Shown here one piece after another: positions 52,385 through 59,288 of a DNA stretch of 59,288 nt. Source of the stretch: Lachnospiraceae bacterium (lineage in GTDB: Bacteria; Bacillota; Clostridia; Lachnospirales; Lachnospiraceae); the NCBI GenBank assembly GCA_016283275.1, contig JAEEMP010000119.1:1-59288 (forward strand), in the 5' to 3' direction. Below the pieces are notes generated by a model, which saw only the letters and a list, made by a program, of their open reading frames with translations, searched no databases and had not been told where the DNA came from. The first letter of the stretch is position 1; every line of letters begins with the position of its first letter. A program made the position numbers and the translations under genes.

Positions 52385-52717
52385 CTATTGTCTTAGAAAT
52401 GCACTGTCTTTTTGAGGCATTCCTTCCGTGTCTGATATATAACGCTCTGCTTTCATATGAAGATCATATTTCTCACGCAATTCGGTGATCTCTTTCATCA
52501 TCGGTGATGCATGATGCCGGTCTATTGCCTCCTGGTCTTCCCAGCTGTCTATAAGGAGCACTGTTTCAGGGTCATTAAACGGGAAAAAATACTCATATTT
52601 CAAGTTTCCCTCTTCTGCCCTTATCCTCCCTGCGATACCTGTTCTTTCCATCTCTTCCGCGAACTTTCGAGCGTTCCCATTAACACCCATATAATACAGA
52701 TTAACCGTAATGCTCAT
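52385..52717 (-). CDS. Small antibiotic-biosynthesis-monooxygenase-fold protein (YgiN-like)
   Basis: 110 residues from the ATG with GGAGG 9 bases ahead. MSITVNLYYMGVNGNARKFAEEM, EEGNLKYEYFFPFNDPETVLLIDSWEDQEAIDRHHASPMMKEI matches the dimeric ferredoxin-like ABM fold with the WEDQEAIDRHHASP signature. Members act as quinol monooxygenases or stress-related heme or flavin-free oxygenases. It sits next to the TetR-controlled flavin enzymes but upstream of their promoter, so it is probably a separate unit. Confidence 0.88.
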   Translation of the reverse strand: MSITVNLYYMGVNGNARKFAEEMERTGIAGRIRAEEGNLKYEYFFPFNDPETVLLIDSWEDQEAIDRHHASPMMKEITELREKYDLHMKAERYISDTEGMPQKDSAFLRQ

Positions 52718-52736
52718 CACATACACCTCCCATACA

Positions 52737-53318
52737 TTAATCCTGAACATCTAACCCCGTCCCCAAGGGGTTTTTCTTCGCAAGTTCTTCAAAGAGTTCT
52801 TTTGCCTGATCATATTCAGAAGAATTTTCATCAAATTCATCCATTCCGAGCTTGCCTTCCTCAAATGTCAAAAGTCCATATTTTGCTTCATGTTCCTCGG
52901 GATAAAACTGTCTTTCGGATATGACGACACCATATTTTTCCACAGACAGTATTCTGTAATTATATCCGTAAGCTCCCCTAAAATCCCATCCGTCAAGCGT
53001 ATGGAATTCATCGTTTTCCACATCGTATAAAACAATATCCATTCGTGGCATTCCGCTTCCGAAAAAGATAAATGTGCAAAGATCCTTCACACCGTCACCG
53101 GTCACGTCGTACAGAAAAACATCATCTTCTTCAACAATGCCAAATGAAGTCGGAAAATGGCGGCAATGCTCGTTTAGTTTTGCAACCGCCTCATCATAAT
53201 CATATGGTAAGTTTTGTTTTTCATCAGTAACCCCAATACCTTCACAGCCGGTGAGCATCAAAATGAATAGCAATAATATACTGTTCATAAGGAATATGGG
53301 GTAAAATTTCCTTTTCAT
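52737..53318 (-). CDS. Small lipoprotein of unknown function flanked by dispersed repeats
   Basis: 193 residues. Signal peptide with lipobox LTGC, then a region with VEEDDVFLYDVTGDGVKDLCTFIFFGSGMPRMDIVLYDVEND, a VCBS/EF-hand-like calcium or Asp-rich motif (DVTGDGVKDL). Function unknown. The GGAG site lies 8 bases ahead of ATG inside a dispersed GC-rich repeat; the last codons, reading NPLGTGLDVQD, are encoded by another copy. So insertion or spread of the repeat shaped both ends of the gene. Confidence 0.75.
   Translation of the reverse strand: MKRKFYPIFLMNSILLLFILMLTGCEGIGVTDEKQNLPYDYDEAVAKLNEHCRHFPTSFGIVEEDDVFLYDVTGDGVKDLCTFIFFGSGMPRMDIVLYDVENDEFHTLDGWDFRGAYGYNYRILSVEKYGVVISERQFYPEEHEAKYGLLTFEEGKLGMDEFDENSSEYDQAKELFEELAKKNPLGTGLDVQD
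52744..52770. repeat. GC-rich dispersed repeat (copy 3), in the end of a gene
   Basis: TGAACATCTAACCCC then GTCCCCAAGGGG, same family as copies 1 and 2. On the minus strand it encodes the last residues of the 193-residue lipoprotein. Confidence 0.75.
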
Positions 53319-53324
53319 AACTTA

Positions 53325-53348
53325 AACTCCGTCCCCCGGGTCGTTCAG
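53325..53348. repeat. GC-rich dispersed repeat (copy 4), carrying a ribosome binding site
   Basis: A diverged copy: ACTCCGTCCCCCGGG then TCGTTCA. On the minus strand it ends GGGGACGGAGT, whose GGAG is the ribosome binding site of the lipoprotein gene. The rest of 53349-53470 shows nothing recognisable. Confidence 0.6.
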
Positions 53349-53470
53349 ACATTCCCGTCCTATTTCGATAGCCCTTTCAAGGCAGTCTGCAGACTATGTA
53401 TCTGTAAAGTCTATCGTATGAATATTCTTCATGTATAATATCTCTTTGCATTTTTTGCCCACTATCGTCA

Positions 53471-53509
53471 AAAACTCCACATCCGGTCTTAACACCGATG
53501 TGGAGTTTT
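53471..53509 (-). terminator. Terminator after glgA
   Basis: Stem AAAACTCCACATC with its complement, followed on the minus strand by TTTTTGAC. It ends the glgA transcript. Confidence 0.85.
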
Positions 53510-53539
53510 CATGCTTTTCTCTTAATATATTACCTGTTT

Positions 53540-53568
53540 TGAACCTCTGACCCCGTCCCCAAGGGACC
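53540..53568. repeat. GC-rich dispersed repeat (copy 5), after glgA
   Basis: TGAACCTCTGACCCC then GTCCCCAAGGGACC, lying between the glgA stop codon and its terminator; the closest match to copy 3. Confidence 0.75.
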
Positions 53569-53584
53569 GGGCGGAGCCGGGTGC

Positions 53585-55030
53585 TCAGCCGATGAGCCAG
53601 TCGTACATCTCCTGGTATTTGGATGCGCTGCGCTCCCATGAGTAATCCTGAGCCATTGCGCGGTCCACGAGTTTGTTCCATTCACGCTTTCTGTCGTAGT
53701 AGATACGCTCCGCATTACGTATGCAGGCAAGCATCTCATGCGCATTATAGTTGGTAAAAGAAAATCCGGTGCCGGTGCTCTCATACTCATTATACGGCTG
53801 TACGGTATCCTTTAGACCGCCCGTCTCTCTTACGATCGGGATGGTACCGTAACGAAGCGATATAAGCTGGCTTAATCCGCAGGGCTCAAAGAGCGAAGGC
53901 ATCAAAAATGCATCTGCCGAAGCATATACCTGATGCGCAAGTTCATCGGAATAATAGATATTTGCGGAAACCTTGTCATTGTACTTCCAGTCAAAGTGTC
54001 TGAACATGTTCTCATAACGTTCCTCACCCGTTCCGACTACTACGAACTGGATATTGTCCTGACAAAGCTCGTCCATTATATAAGCAATAAGATCAAGGCC
54101 CTTCTGATCCGTAAGTCTTGAGATAAGACCTATCATCATGGTCCTGGGCTCGGCCTTTAAGCCAAGCTGCTGCTGAAGCTTGATCTTATTTTTTATCTTC
54201 TCTTTTCTGAAGGTGATCGCATTGTAATTGTGTGTGATCTTAGTATCCGTCTCGGGATCGAATTCCTTGTAATCGATACCGTTCACAATACCTCTTAAGT
54301 CGCCTGCTCTCGCCGTTAAAAGACCGTTTAAGCCTTCACCGTAGAAATCGGTAAGTATCTCTTTTGCATAGGTCTCCGATACGGTCGTGATGGCATCGGC
54401 ATATACAAGACCGCCCTTTAAGAGGTTTGCATCCTTATAAGCCTCAAGCTTGTCGGATGTAAAGAAATAATCGGAAAGACCGGTGATGGACTGCACAGCT
54501 TTAACATCCCAGCGGCCCTGGAATTTAAGATTGTGTATGGTCATAACGGTCTTAATATCATGGAAGAACAAGTCCCCGCCGAAACGCTCCTTAAGATATA
54601 CGGGAATAAGACCCGTCTGCCAGTCATGGCAATGGATCACGTTGGGCTGAAATCCGATAAGAGGAAGTGCCGAAAGCACTGCCTTTGAAAAGAACGCATA
54701 TTTCTCTATTTCAAAGAGGACGTCATCGCCGTAAGGCTTTAAGCCGCCAAAATAATATTCACTGTCGATAAAATAATATGTGATGCCTTCAACTTCGGCT
54801 TTAAGGACGCCCACATATTCGTTTTTCCAATTGAAGTCCATGTAGAAGTGTGTTACATACTCCATCTTGTCCTTCATTTCCTGTCTCATGCAGAGGTAAC
54901 GGGGCAATACGACTCTTACATCAAAGTACCGCTTGTCGATACACTTGGGAAGCGATCCGACAACATCGGCAAGTCCTCCGGTTTTGATAAAGGGAACTCC
55001 CTCCGATGCGGCGAAAAGAATCTTCTTCAT
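53585..55030 (-). CDS. glgA: Glycogen synthase (ADP-glucose type, GT5)
   Basis: 481 residues. It makes alpha-1,4-glucan from ADP-glucose. The N-terminal nucleotide-binding motif is KTGGLADVVGSLPK (about 16-29), with HCHDWQTGLIP and the C-terminal domain motif MPSLFEPCGLSQLISLRYGTIPIVRETGGLKDT, which contains the catalytic Glu and the sugar-nucleotide site. Length fits GlgA. No other glg gene lies in the window. GGAGG lies 11 bases upstream. It follows tcdA by only a few bases, so both are probably on one transcript. Confidence 0.96.
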   Translation of the reverse strand: MKKILFAASEGVPFIKTGGLADVVGSLPKCIDKRYFDVRVVLPRYLCMRQEMKDKMEYVTHFYMDFNWKNEYVGVLKAEVEGITYYFIDSEYYFGGLKPYGDDVLFEIEKYAFFSKAVLSALPLIGFQPNVIHCHDWQTGLIPVYLKERFGGDLFFHDIKTVMTIHNLKFQGRWDVKAVQSITGLSDYFFTSDKLEAYKDANLLKGGLVYADAITTVSETYAKEILTDFYGEGLNGLLTARAGDLRGIVNGIDYKEFDPETDTKITHNYNAITFRKEKIKNKIKLQQQLGLKAEPRTMMIGLISRLTDQKGLDLIAYIMDELCQDNIQFVVVGTGEERYENMFRHFDWKYNDKVSANIYYSDELAHQVYASADAFLMPSLFEPCGLSQLISLRYGTIPIVRETGGLKDTVQPYNEYESTGTGFSFTNYNAHEMLACIRNAERIYYDRKREWNKLVDRAMAQDYSWERSASKYQEMYDWLIG

Positions 55031-55033
55031 AAA

Positions 55034-55726
55034 TCAAATATCCTCCGAAATCAAATCTTTAATAATCTCACCCGCTATTATAAGGCCCGCGGCTGACGGG
55101 ACAAAGGATATACTGCCCGGTGCATGTGTATGCGTTTTGACAGGTTCTTCTTTTGAATATAGCACTTTTACATTAAAAAATCCACGCTCTTTACATTCTT
55201 TGCGCATGACCTTCGCAAGCGGACAGACCGACGTTTTTTGGATATCTGCTATCTCGAATCTTGTGGGATCGAGCTTATTGCCGGTACCCATCGATGAAAT
55301 GATCGGTATATCATTTTCTTTTGCCCGCTTTATGATCTCAAGCTTCGCTGTAACGTTGTCCACACAGTCCGTAACATAGTCGTATTTTTTGATATCGATA
55401 TCCCCGGCATTCCCCGGAAGATAAAACATATCGTAATCCTCGACGATTAAATCAGGATTAATATCTTTAAGTCTTTCTTTCATGACTAAAGTCTTCTTAA
55501 GGCCTACGGTCGAATGAAGAGCGATTATCTGACGGTTTATATTAGTTATGTTAACCGAATCGTGATCGACTATCGCTATCCTGCCCACTCCTGCTCTCGC
55601 AAGCGCTTCACATACATAGCCTCCGACACCGCCTATGCCGAAGACGATGACCGACTTGTTATGTAAACTATTAACTTTATCCTCACCGATTATCCTCTCG
55701 GTCCTTTCAAACTGATTCTCAGACAA
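55034..55726 (-). CDS. tcdA: tRNA threonylcarbamoyladenosine dehydratase
   Basis: About 230 residues, E1/ThiF-like fold. It converts t6A37 of tRNA to the cyclic form using ATP. Motifs: ATP-binding VFGIGGVGGYVCEALARAGVGRIAIVDHDSV, NRQIIALHSTVG, DYVTDCVDNVTAKLEII, and SSMGTGNKLDPTRFEIADI. I place the start at TTG (MSENQFERTERIIG), as GAGGGG is 9-10 bases upstream and homologues start here; the longest frame starts 18 bases earlier. It overlaps the membrane-protein gene by 8 bases. Confidence 0.92.
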   Translation of the reverse strand: MSENQFERTERIIGEDKVNSLHNKSVIVFGIGGVGGYVCEALARAGVGRIAIVDHDSVNITNINRQIIALHSTVGLKKTLVMKERLKDINPDLIVEDYDMFYLPGNAGDIDIKKYDYVTDCVDNVTAKLEIIKRAKENDIPIISSMGTGNKLDPTRFEIADIQKTSVCPLAKVMRKECKERGFFNVKVLYSKEEPVKTHTHAPGSISFVPSAAGLIIAGEIIKDLISEDI

Positions 55727-56891
55727 AATACGTAAGCCCCTCAAGCAAAAGAACGAAGTGCCAAACTCCGCTTATCACATGCCATAAATACACCGCACAC
55801 AAAACTGTTATGTAAACCTTGGGCAGGATCGCCGTTCCCGCGAATATCTTCTTTTTGAATATATCTTTTAGGATCAATATCCCTGATTCAAAGAACAGCA
55901 CAAACAACACTATCGAATAGCCCCAGAAGAAGTTTGAATCGCCCGTTCTTGAACCCGTCTCCAGGAAAAAGAACACCTCGGCAAAACCCATGAGCCATAC
56001 AAGGAGGCTGAATGCGTATATCCTGTCCTTAAATGCTTCTTTTATGTGGGTTATGAACACCAAAAGCGGGAATAATACGGAAAGAACAAGTGTGACCTTC
56101 GGATGATCTCCTCTTTGGCTCAATGCGGTAAAAGGACTGATCGCATAGCCGTTTCCCGTGTCGTTTCCGAAAAGGACAAGGCTTTGAAGGATCAAAACCG
56201 CAAATGAAGGTACGACAGTGAGCGCAAAGAAAAATACATCCTTAAACGGCTTTTTCTTCTTAAAAAGATCCCATAAAAGCTCTATTGCCATAACAGGCGC
56301 AAATACCACGAAAAAGCTCGGCTTAACGGCTGTCGAAAGCGTGAGCACCACACAAAAGAGTATGAGCTTTTTAATATTCAGTTTTGAGTCCTTGTAAATA
56401 TCAAGATACAGTATCAGGCACCAGAGTGCAAAAAGCCTCATGACTATATAGGTTGAATTGTGCCACATATTGGCATTCTGATAACCTATATAATGCTGAA
56501 CGTTAAAGGCTTTTACATAAAAGCCCATAACAAAGTTCGCACAGAAAGAGAAAAGATAAATATAACCTTCTTTTATCTTAAGATCGTATGCATCAAGCAC
56601 GTCTTTTGTAAGCCTTACGCACATTACCACGGATAAGCATGTGCAAACGCTTAAAAAAAGCGCGATCAGAATATCGGAAAACGGCAGGAAACTCAGCAAA
56701 AGATACACAAAAGCGGTAAGACTGTAGTAAAATCCGTCATCGACCGCCATGCTCACATGCACCGGAGTGTCGGCCTCAAAACGGCCGGTCACCGGGTATC
56801 TAAGCTGGTTTATGTACAGATACAGGCATAAAGCCATATACAGAAAAAGCGCAATATAATAAATGATCTCGGAAGTTTTTCTGTTCTTCAT
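55719..56891 (-). CDS. Polytopic membrane protein of unknown function
   Basis: 390 residues with about ten hydrophobic helices, starting MKNRKTSEIIYYIALFLYMAL. Between helices are ADTPVHVSMAVDDGFYYSLTAF and YVKAFNVQHYIGYQNANMWHNSTYIVMRLFAL. The overall shape is that of the large GT-C-like/glycosyltransferase or O-antigen-type membrane proteins, but I see no decisive motif and give no function. AAGGA precedes the ATG. It lies between recN and tcdA in the same orientation. Confidence 0.82.
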   Translation of the reverse strand: MKNRKTSEIIYYIALFLYMALCLYLYINQLRYPVTGRFEADTPVHVSMAVDDGFYYSLTAFVYLLLSFLPFSDILIALFLSVCTCLSVVMCVRLTKDVLDAYDLKIKEGYIYLFSFCANFVMGFYVKAFNVQHYIGYQNANMWHNSTYIVMRLFALWCLILYLDIYKDSKLNIKKLILFCVVLTLSTAVKPSFFVVFAPVMAIELLWDLFKKKKPFKDVFFFALTVVPSFAVLILQSLVLFGNDTGNGYAISPFTALSQRGDHPKVTLVLSVLFPLLVFITHIKEAFKDRIYAFSLLVWLMGFAEVFFFLETGSRTGDSNFFWGYSIVLFVLFFESGILILKDIFKKKIFAGTAILPKVYITVLCAVYLWHVISGVWHFVLLLEGLTYFV

Positions 56892-56900
56892 CGATGTTCC

Positions 56901-58571
56901 TTAAACACTTGAATTTTTCAAAAGCTCGCGCGCATTGTTAAGCGCAGCTTCGCTGTTTTCGTCGCCGCCCAAAAGCCTTGCCAGTTCTTTTAACCTTAAC
57001 GCTTCGTCGATGGCGGTTATCGTAGTCTTCGTCTTGCCGTCCGAAACACCCTTTTCAATGACAAAATGCGTATCCGCCATTGCGGCTATCTGCGCAAGAT
57101 GCGTGATCGAAATGACCTGATGACGCTTTGAAAGGACTTTAAGCTTCTTTCCGACGTCGCGCGCCGTTATACCGCTTATGCCCGCATCGATCTCATCAAA
57201 GATAAGAGAATCTATATCGTCCTTGTCAGCAAGGATGGTCTTTATGCCGAGCATGATCCTTGAAAGTTCACCGCCGCTCGCAACATTCTTAACGGGCTTA
57301 ACGGGCTCGCCGGGATTGGTGGAGATCATGAATTCAAGGGAATCCGACCCTGACCTTGCGACATTTGAATAATCGCTGTCTATGTTTACATAAAACTTAA
57401 CATCCAAAAAGTTTAGTTCTTTCAAAGTCTCCGTAAGCTTAAGCGAGAAATCCTCGGAAGCTTCTTTTCTGGCCTCTGTAAGTCTTGTGGCTGCCGAGAC
57501 ATATTCTTTCTTTGCGGCTTCCAGTCTTTCGTTTAGTTTACATAAATATTCATCAAGGTTTTTTAATCTGTCAAGCTCTTCTGTCTTTTCTTCACAGTAT
57601 TTGATGACATCCTCTATGGTACGCCCGAAACGCGACTTTAAGGTATTTAAAAGATCCAGTCTTTTCTCGGTCTTATCTAACTCATCGGGATCGTAATCAA
57701 GCTTATCGATATACTTCGAAAGATCCAAAGAAAAATCACCGAGTATATCTTCCGCTTCTTTTAGCTTATCTTCAAGTTCGGATGCTTTTGGATCAATCGT
57801 CGATACACGGTTTAACGCGTTTATGGCTCTTGAAACAAGAGCGCCCGCATCCTGTCCGCCGTCGCCGCTTATAAGGTTCATCGCCTCATTTGCGCTTTCC
57901 GTAAGCTTTTCCGAAGACTGCATCCTCTTATAGGCTTCTTCAAGCTCCTCGTCTTCTCCCGGGACAAGGTTCGCTTCTTCTATCTCTTTTATCTCGTATT
58001 CAAGTAAGCTTATCTCTCGTTCAAGGCCGTCGGCCTTTGAAAGGGCTTCTTCGTGTTCTTTTAACAGGTTTACATAATTCTCCGCAGCAAAAGAAACCTC
58101 GGAAAGGTTCTTACTTATCTTCTCTCCTCCGTAAGCATCTATCATGTCGCGCTGCCTTACGGTATTTAAAAGCGACTGATGCTCATGCTGTCCGTGGATG
58201 TCGATAAGCTCGCCCGCGAGTTCTTTGACCTGCTTTGACAATACGGTCTCGCCGTTTATCTTGAATATGCTTTTTGACGGTGTGATCTTTCTTTGGATTA
58301 TCACGACATCTTCATCCGATGAGATGTCCATGCTTTTAAGGATCTTACTGATGCGTTCCGAATTTGAGAACACAAGCTCTACACTTGCTTCTTCGGCTCC
58401 GCTTCTTATGATGTCGCCCTCGGCACGCGCTCCGAGCGCAAGATTAACAGACCCAAGAAGAATAGACTTTCCTGCGCCGGTCTCTCCGGTAAGAATATTT
58501 AACCCCTCTGTAAATTCTGTTTCACAGTTCTCGATAAGGGCAAGATTTTTGACCTTTAAACTTTCTAACAT
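56901..58571 (-). CDS. recN: DNA repair protein RecN
   Basis: 556 residues, SMC-like ATPase for double-strand break repair. Walker A GETGAGKSILLGS near residue 30, the Walker A-following LALGARAE, the signature-region NPGEPVKPVKNVASGGELSRIMLGIK, Walker B SLIFDEIDAGISG and the end LARLLGGDENSEAALNNARELL. The middle is a coiled coil rich in Glu/Lys/Leu. Start ATG with AGAGGAT. It follows argR downstream, a conserved order in Clostridia. Confidence 0.97.
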   Translation of the reverse strand: MLESLKVKNLALIENCETEFTEGLNILTGETGAGKSILLGSVNLALGARAEGDIIRSGAEEASVELVFSNSERISKILKSMDISSDEDVVIIQRKITPSKSIFKINGETVLSKQVKELAGELIDIHGQHEHQSLLNTVRQRDMIDAYGGEKISKNLSEVSFAAENYVNLLKEHEEALSKADGLEREISLLEYEIKEIEEANLVPGEDEELEEAYKRMQSSEKLTESANEAMNLISGDGGQDAGALVSRAINALNRVSTIDPKASELEDKLKEAEDILGDFSLDLSKYIDKLDYDPDELDKTEKRLDLLNTLKSRFGRTIEDVIKYCEEKTEELDRLKNLDEYLCKLNERLEAAKKEYVSAATRLTEARKEASEDFSLKLTETLKELNFLDVKFYVNIDSDYSNVARSGSDSLEFMISTNPGEPVKPVKNVASGGELSRIMLGIKTILADKDDIDSLIFDEIDAGISGITARDVGKKLKVLSKRHQVISITHLAQIAAMADTHFVIEKGVSDGKTKTTITAIDEALRLKELARLLGGDENSEAALNNARELLKNSSV

Positions 58572-58613
58572 ATATCCTCTTTAAGCTCTCCCCGGAAATA
58601 AATTGAAAGCAAA

Positions 58614-59066
58614 CTATGAATTGATAAGTTCTTTTATCTTGGCCATGCATATACGGGTATCTTCAACCGTTCTTACTGCCATCATGATGGTGTCGTCACC
58701 CGCGATAGTCCCCACTATCTCGTTAAACTTCATCGAGTCGACCGCTGCGGCGACCGCCATCGCCATACCCGAAACAGTCTTGATCACAAGAATGTTCTGA
58801 GCCATATCTATCGACACAAAACCGTCCTTTAACACTCTTTTGTATTTTGAATCTAGCGTGTGATCCTGACGGTTGTCTACGATATATTTAAGCTTTCCGT
58901 CAGACCCTGTGGCCTTGTACAGATGAAGCGTTCTTATATCTCTCGAAACGGTGGCCTGCGTTACGTTAAACCCCGCTTCGCAGAGCCTTGTCACAAGCTC
59001 TTCCTGCGTATCTATATCGTACTGCGATATAAGTTTAAGAATAGCGTCATGTCTTTGATTCTTCAT
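58614..59066 (-). CDS. argR: Arginine repressor
   Basis: 150 residues. The N-terminal winged helix has TQATVSRDIRTLHLYK; the C-terminal hexamerisation and arginine-binding domain has IVGTIAGDDTIMMAVR. It represses arginine biosynthesis and controls catabolism genes with arginine as co-effector. GGGGAA precedes the start. It lies between the probable nadK and recN, the usual order. Confidence 0.97.
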   Translation of the reverse strand: MKNQRHDAILKLISQYDIDTQEELVTRLCEAGFNVTQATVSRDIRTLHLYKATGSDGKLKYIVDNRQDHTLDSKYKRVLKDGFVSIDMAQNILVIKTVSGMAMAVAAAVDSMKFNEIVGTIAGDDTIMMAVRTVEDTRICMAKIKELINS

Positions 59067-59120
59067 ATCGTTCCCCTGTTTATCTGCGCCGCCGAATATC
59101 CCGCGGCAAACCTTTAACGT

Positions 59121-59288
59121 CTAAGTAAGTTTCCTTGACAGTTTCTCAAGAAAGCTTAAGCTTTCAACGCTCACAAACTTGGTACGCTTGGCGCTTCTTT
59201 TGACCACAAAACTGTCTCCCGAGCTTAATTCAAATCTGTTCGCGGAATCAGCCGATGCCACTGCTTTCTGGGGCATCCCGCCCACAGG
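59121..59288 (-). CDS. nadK: NAD kinase, C-terminal end (5' part outside window)
   Basis: Only the last 55 or so codons are visible. They read ...NRFELSSGDSFVVKRSA KRTKFVSVESLSFLEKLSRK LT and stop with TAG at 59123-59121. The VKRS...TKFV...SFLEKL...L pattern is how NAD kinases of Firmicutes end, and nadK-argR-recN is the common order. The region before it is cut by the window edge, so the start and catalytic motifs cannot be seen. Confidence 0.78.
   Translation of the reverse strand, partial: PVGGMPQKAVASADSANRFELSSGDSFVVKRSAKRTKFVSVESLSFLEKLSRKLT

Noticed and set aside
45551-53568. GC-rich repeats as ordinary terminators
   Set aside because: Only copy 1 has a U-run next to it; the others share sequence and boundaries and sit inside coding ends, so a dispersed repeat family explains them better.
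55719-56891. Naming the polytopic membrane protein a mannosyltransferase
   Set aside because: The number of helices is compatible, but no catalytic or lipid-sugar motif could be identified.

Overview
The window looks like a chromosomal segment of a gut or rumen Lachnospiraceae-type Firmicute (Clostridia). Supporting signs are the recN-argR-nadK order at the right end, YesM/YesN-type two-component regulators, lipoprotein sugar-binding proteins with paired LplB/LplC-type permeases, a GH51 arabinofuranosidase, and strong AGGAGG ribosome binding sites. Nearly all genes are on the minus strand; only a CorA-type transporter (about 14.4-15.3 kb) and a LacI-family regulator (about 39.0-40.0 kb) are on the plus strand. 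No tRNA, rRNA, CRISPR array, transposase or prophage gene was seen.

Layout. (1) 1-5.5 kb: an oligosaccharide ABC transporter (two permeases, then a binding protein cut by the window edge) and a GH51 alpha-L-arabinofuranosidase. Both are preceded by palindromes of the LacI-operator type, so they probably form one arabinoside regulon whose regulator lies outside. (2) 5.6-14.2 kb: an Fe(III)/AfuABC-type ABC transporter whose ATPase carries an unusual insertion, next to a binding protein, histidine kinase and AraC-type response regulator. This arrangement resembles the staphylococcal HptARS hexose-phosphate sensor plus an AfuABC importer. (3) 14.4-15.3 kb: CorA. (4) 15.3-40.0 kb: a large glycan-utilisation locus made of two minus-strand operons and a LacI regulator. 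One operon encodes an unknown protein, two permeases, a binding protein, a giant DUF4832-like secreted enzyme, a Gfo/Idh/MocA oxidoreductase and a NahK-like sugar kinase. The other encodes a binding protein, two permeases, a second giant DUF4832-like enzyme and a giant secreted metallophosphoesterase. TGTTTCGTT boxes occur in front of both operons, and a perfect inverted copy sits on the -35 of the lacI-type gene.

(5) 40.1-43.8 kb: a five-gene overlapping or closely spaced operon: serine hydrolase, LytTR regulator, DUF3021 membrane protein, a small protein with four VYAGP repeats and a C-terminal zinc ribbon, and a radical SAM/SPASM enzyme. This looks like an uncharacterised peptide-modification (RiPP-like) system and is the best candidate for an undescribed system. 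(6) 43.8-49.5 kb: Na/Pi cotransporter, DUF3810 protein, and a translationally coupled sugar-binding lipoprotein plus diguanylate cyclase, which looks like a sensor. (7) 49.6-53.3 kb: small lipoproteins, a TetR regulator with two flavin oxidoreductases and a 40-bp perfect palindrome upstream, a small monooxygenase, and dispersed GC-rich palindromic repeats. (8) 53.5-59.3 kb: housekeeping genes glgA, tcdA, a membrane protein, recN, argR and the 3' end of a probable nadK.

All assignments come from reading motifs, start and stop signals and gene order. No database search was possible. Several start sites were moved from the longest open frame to the ATG, GTG or TTG that has a proper ribosome binding site.
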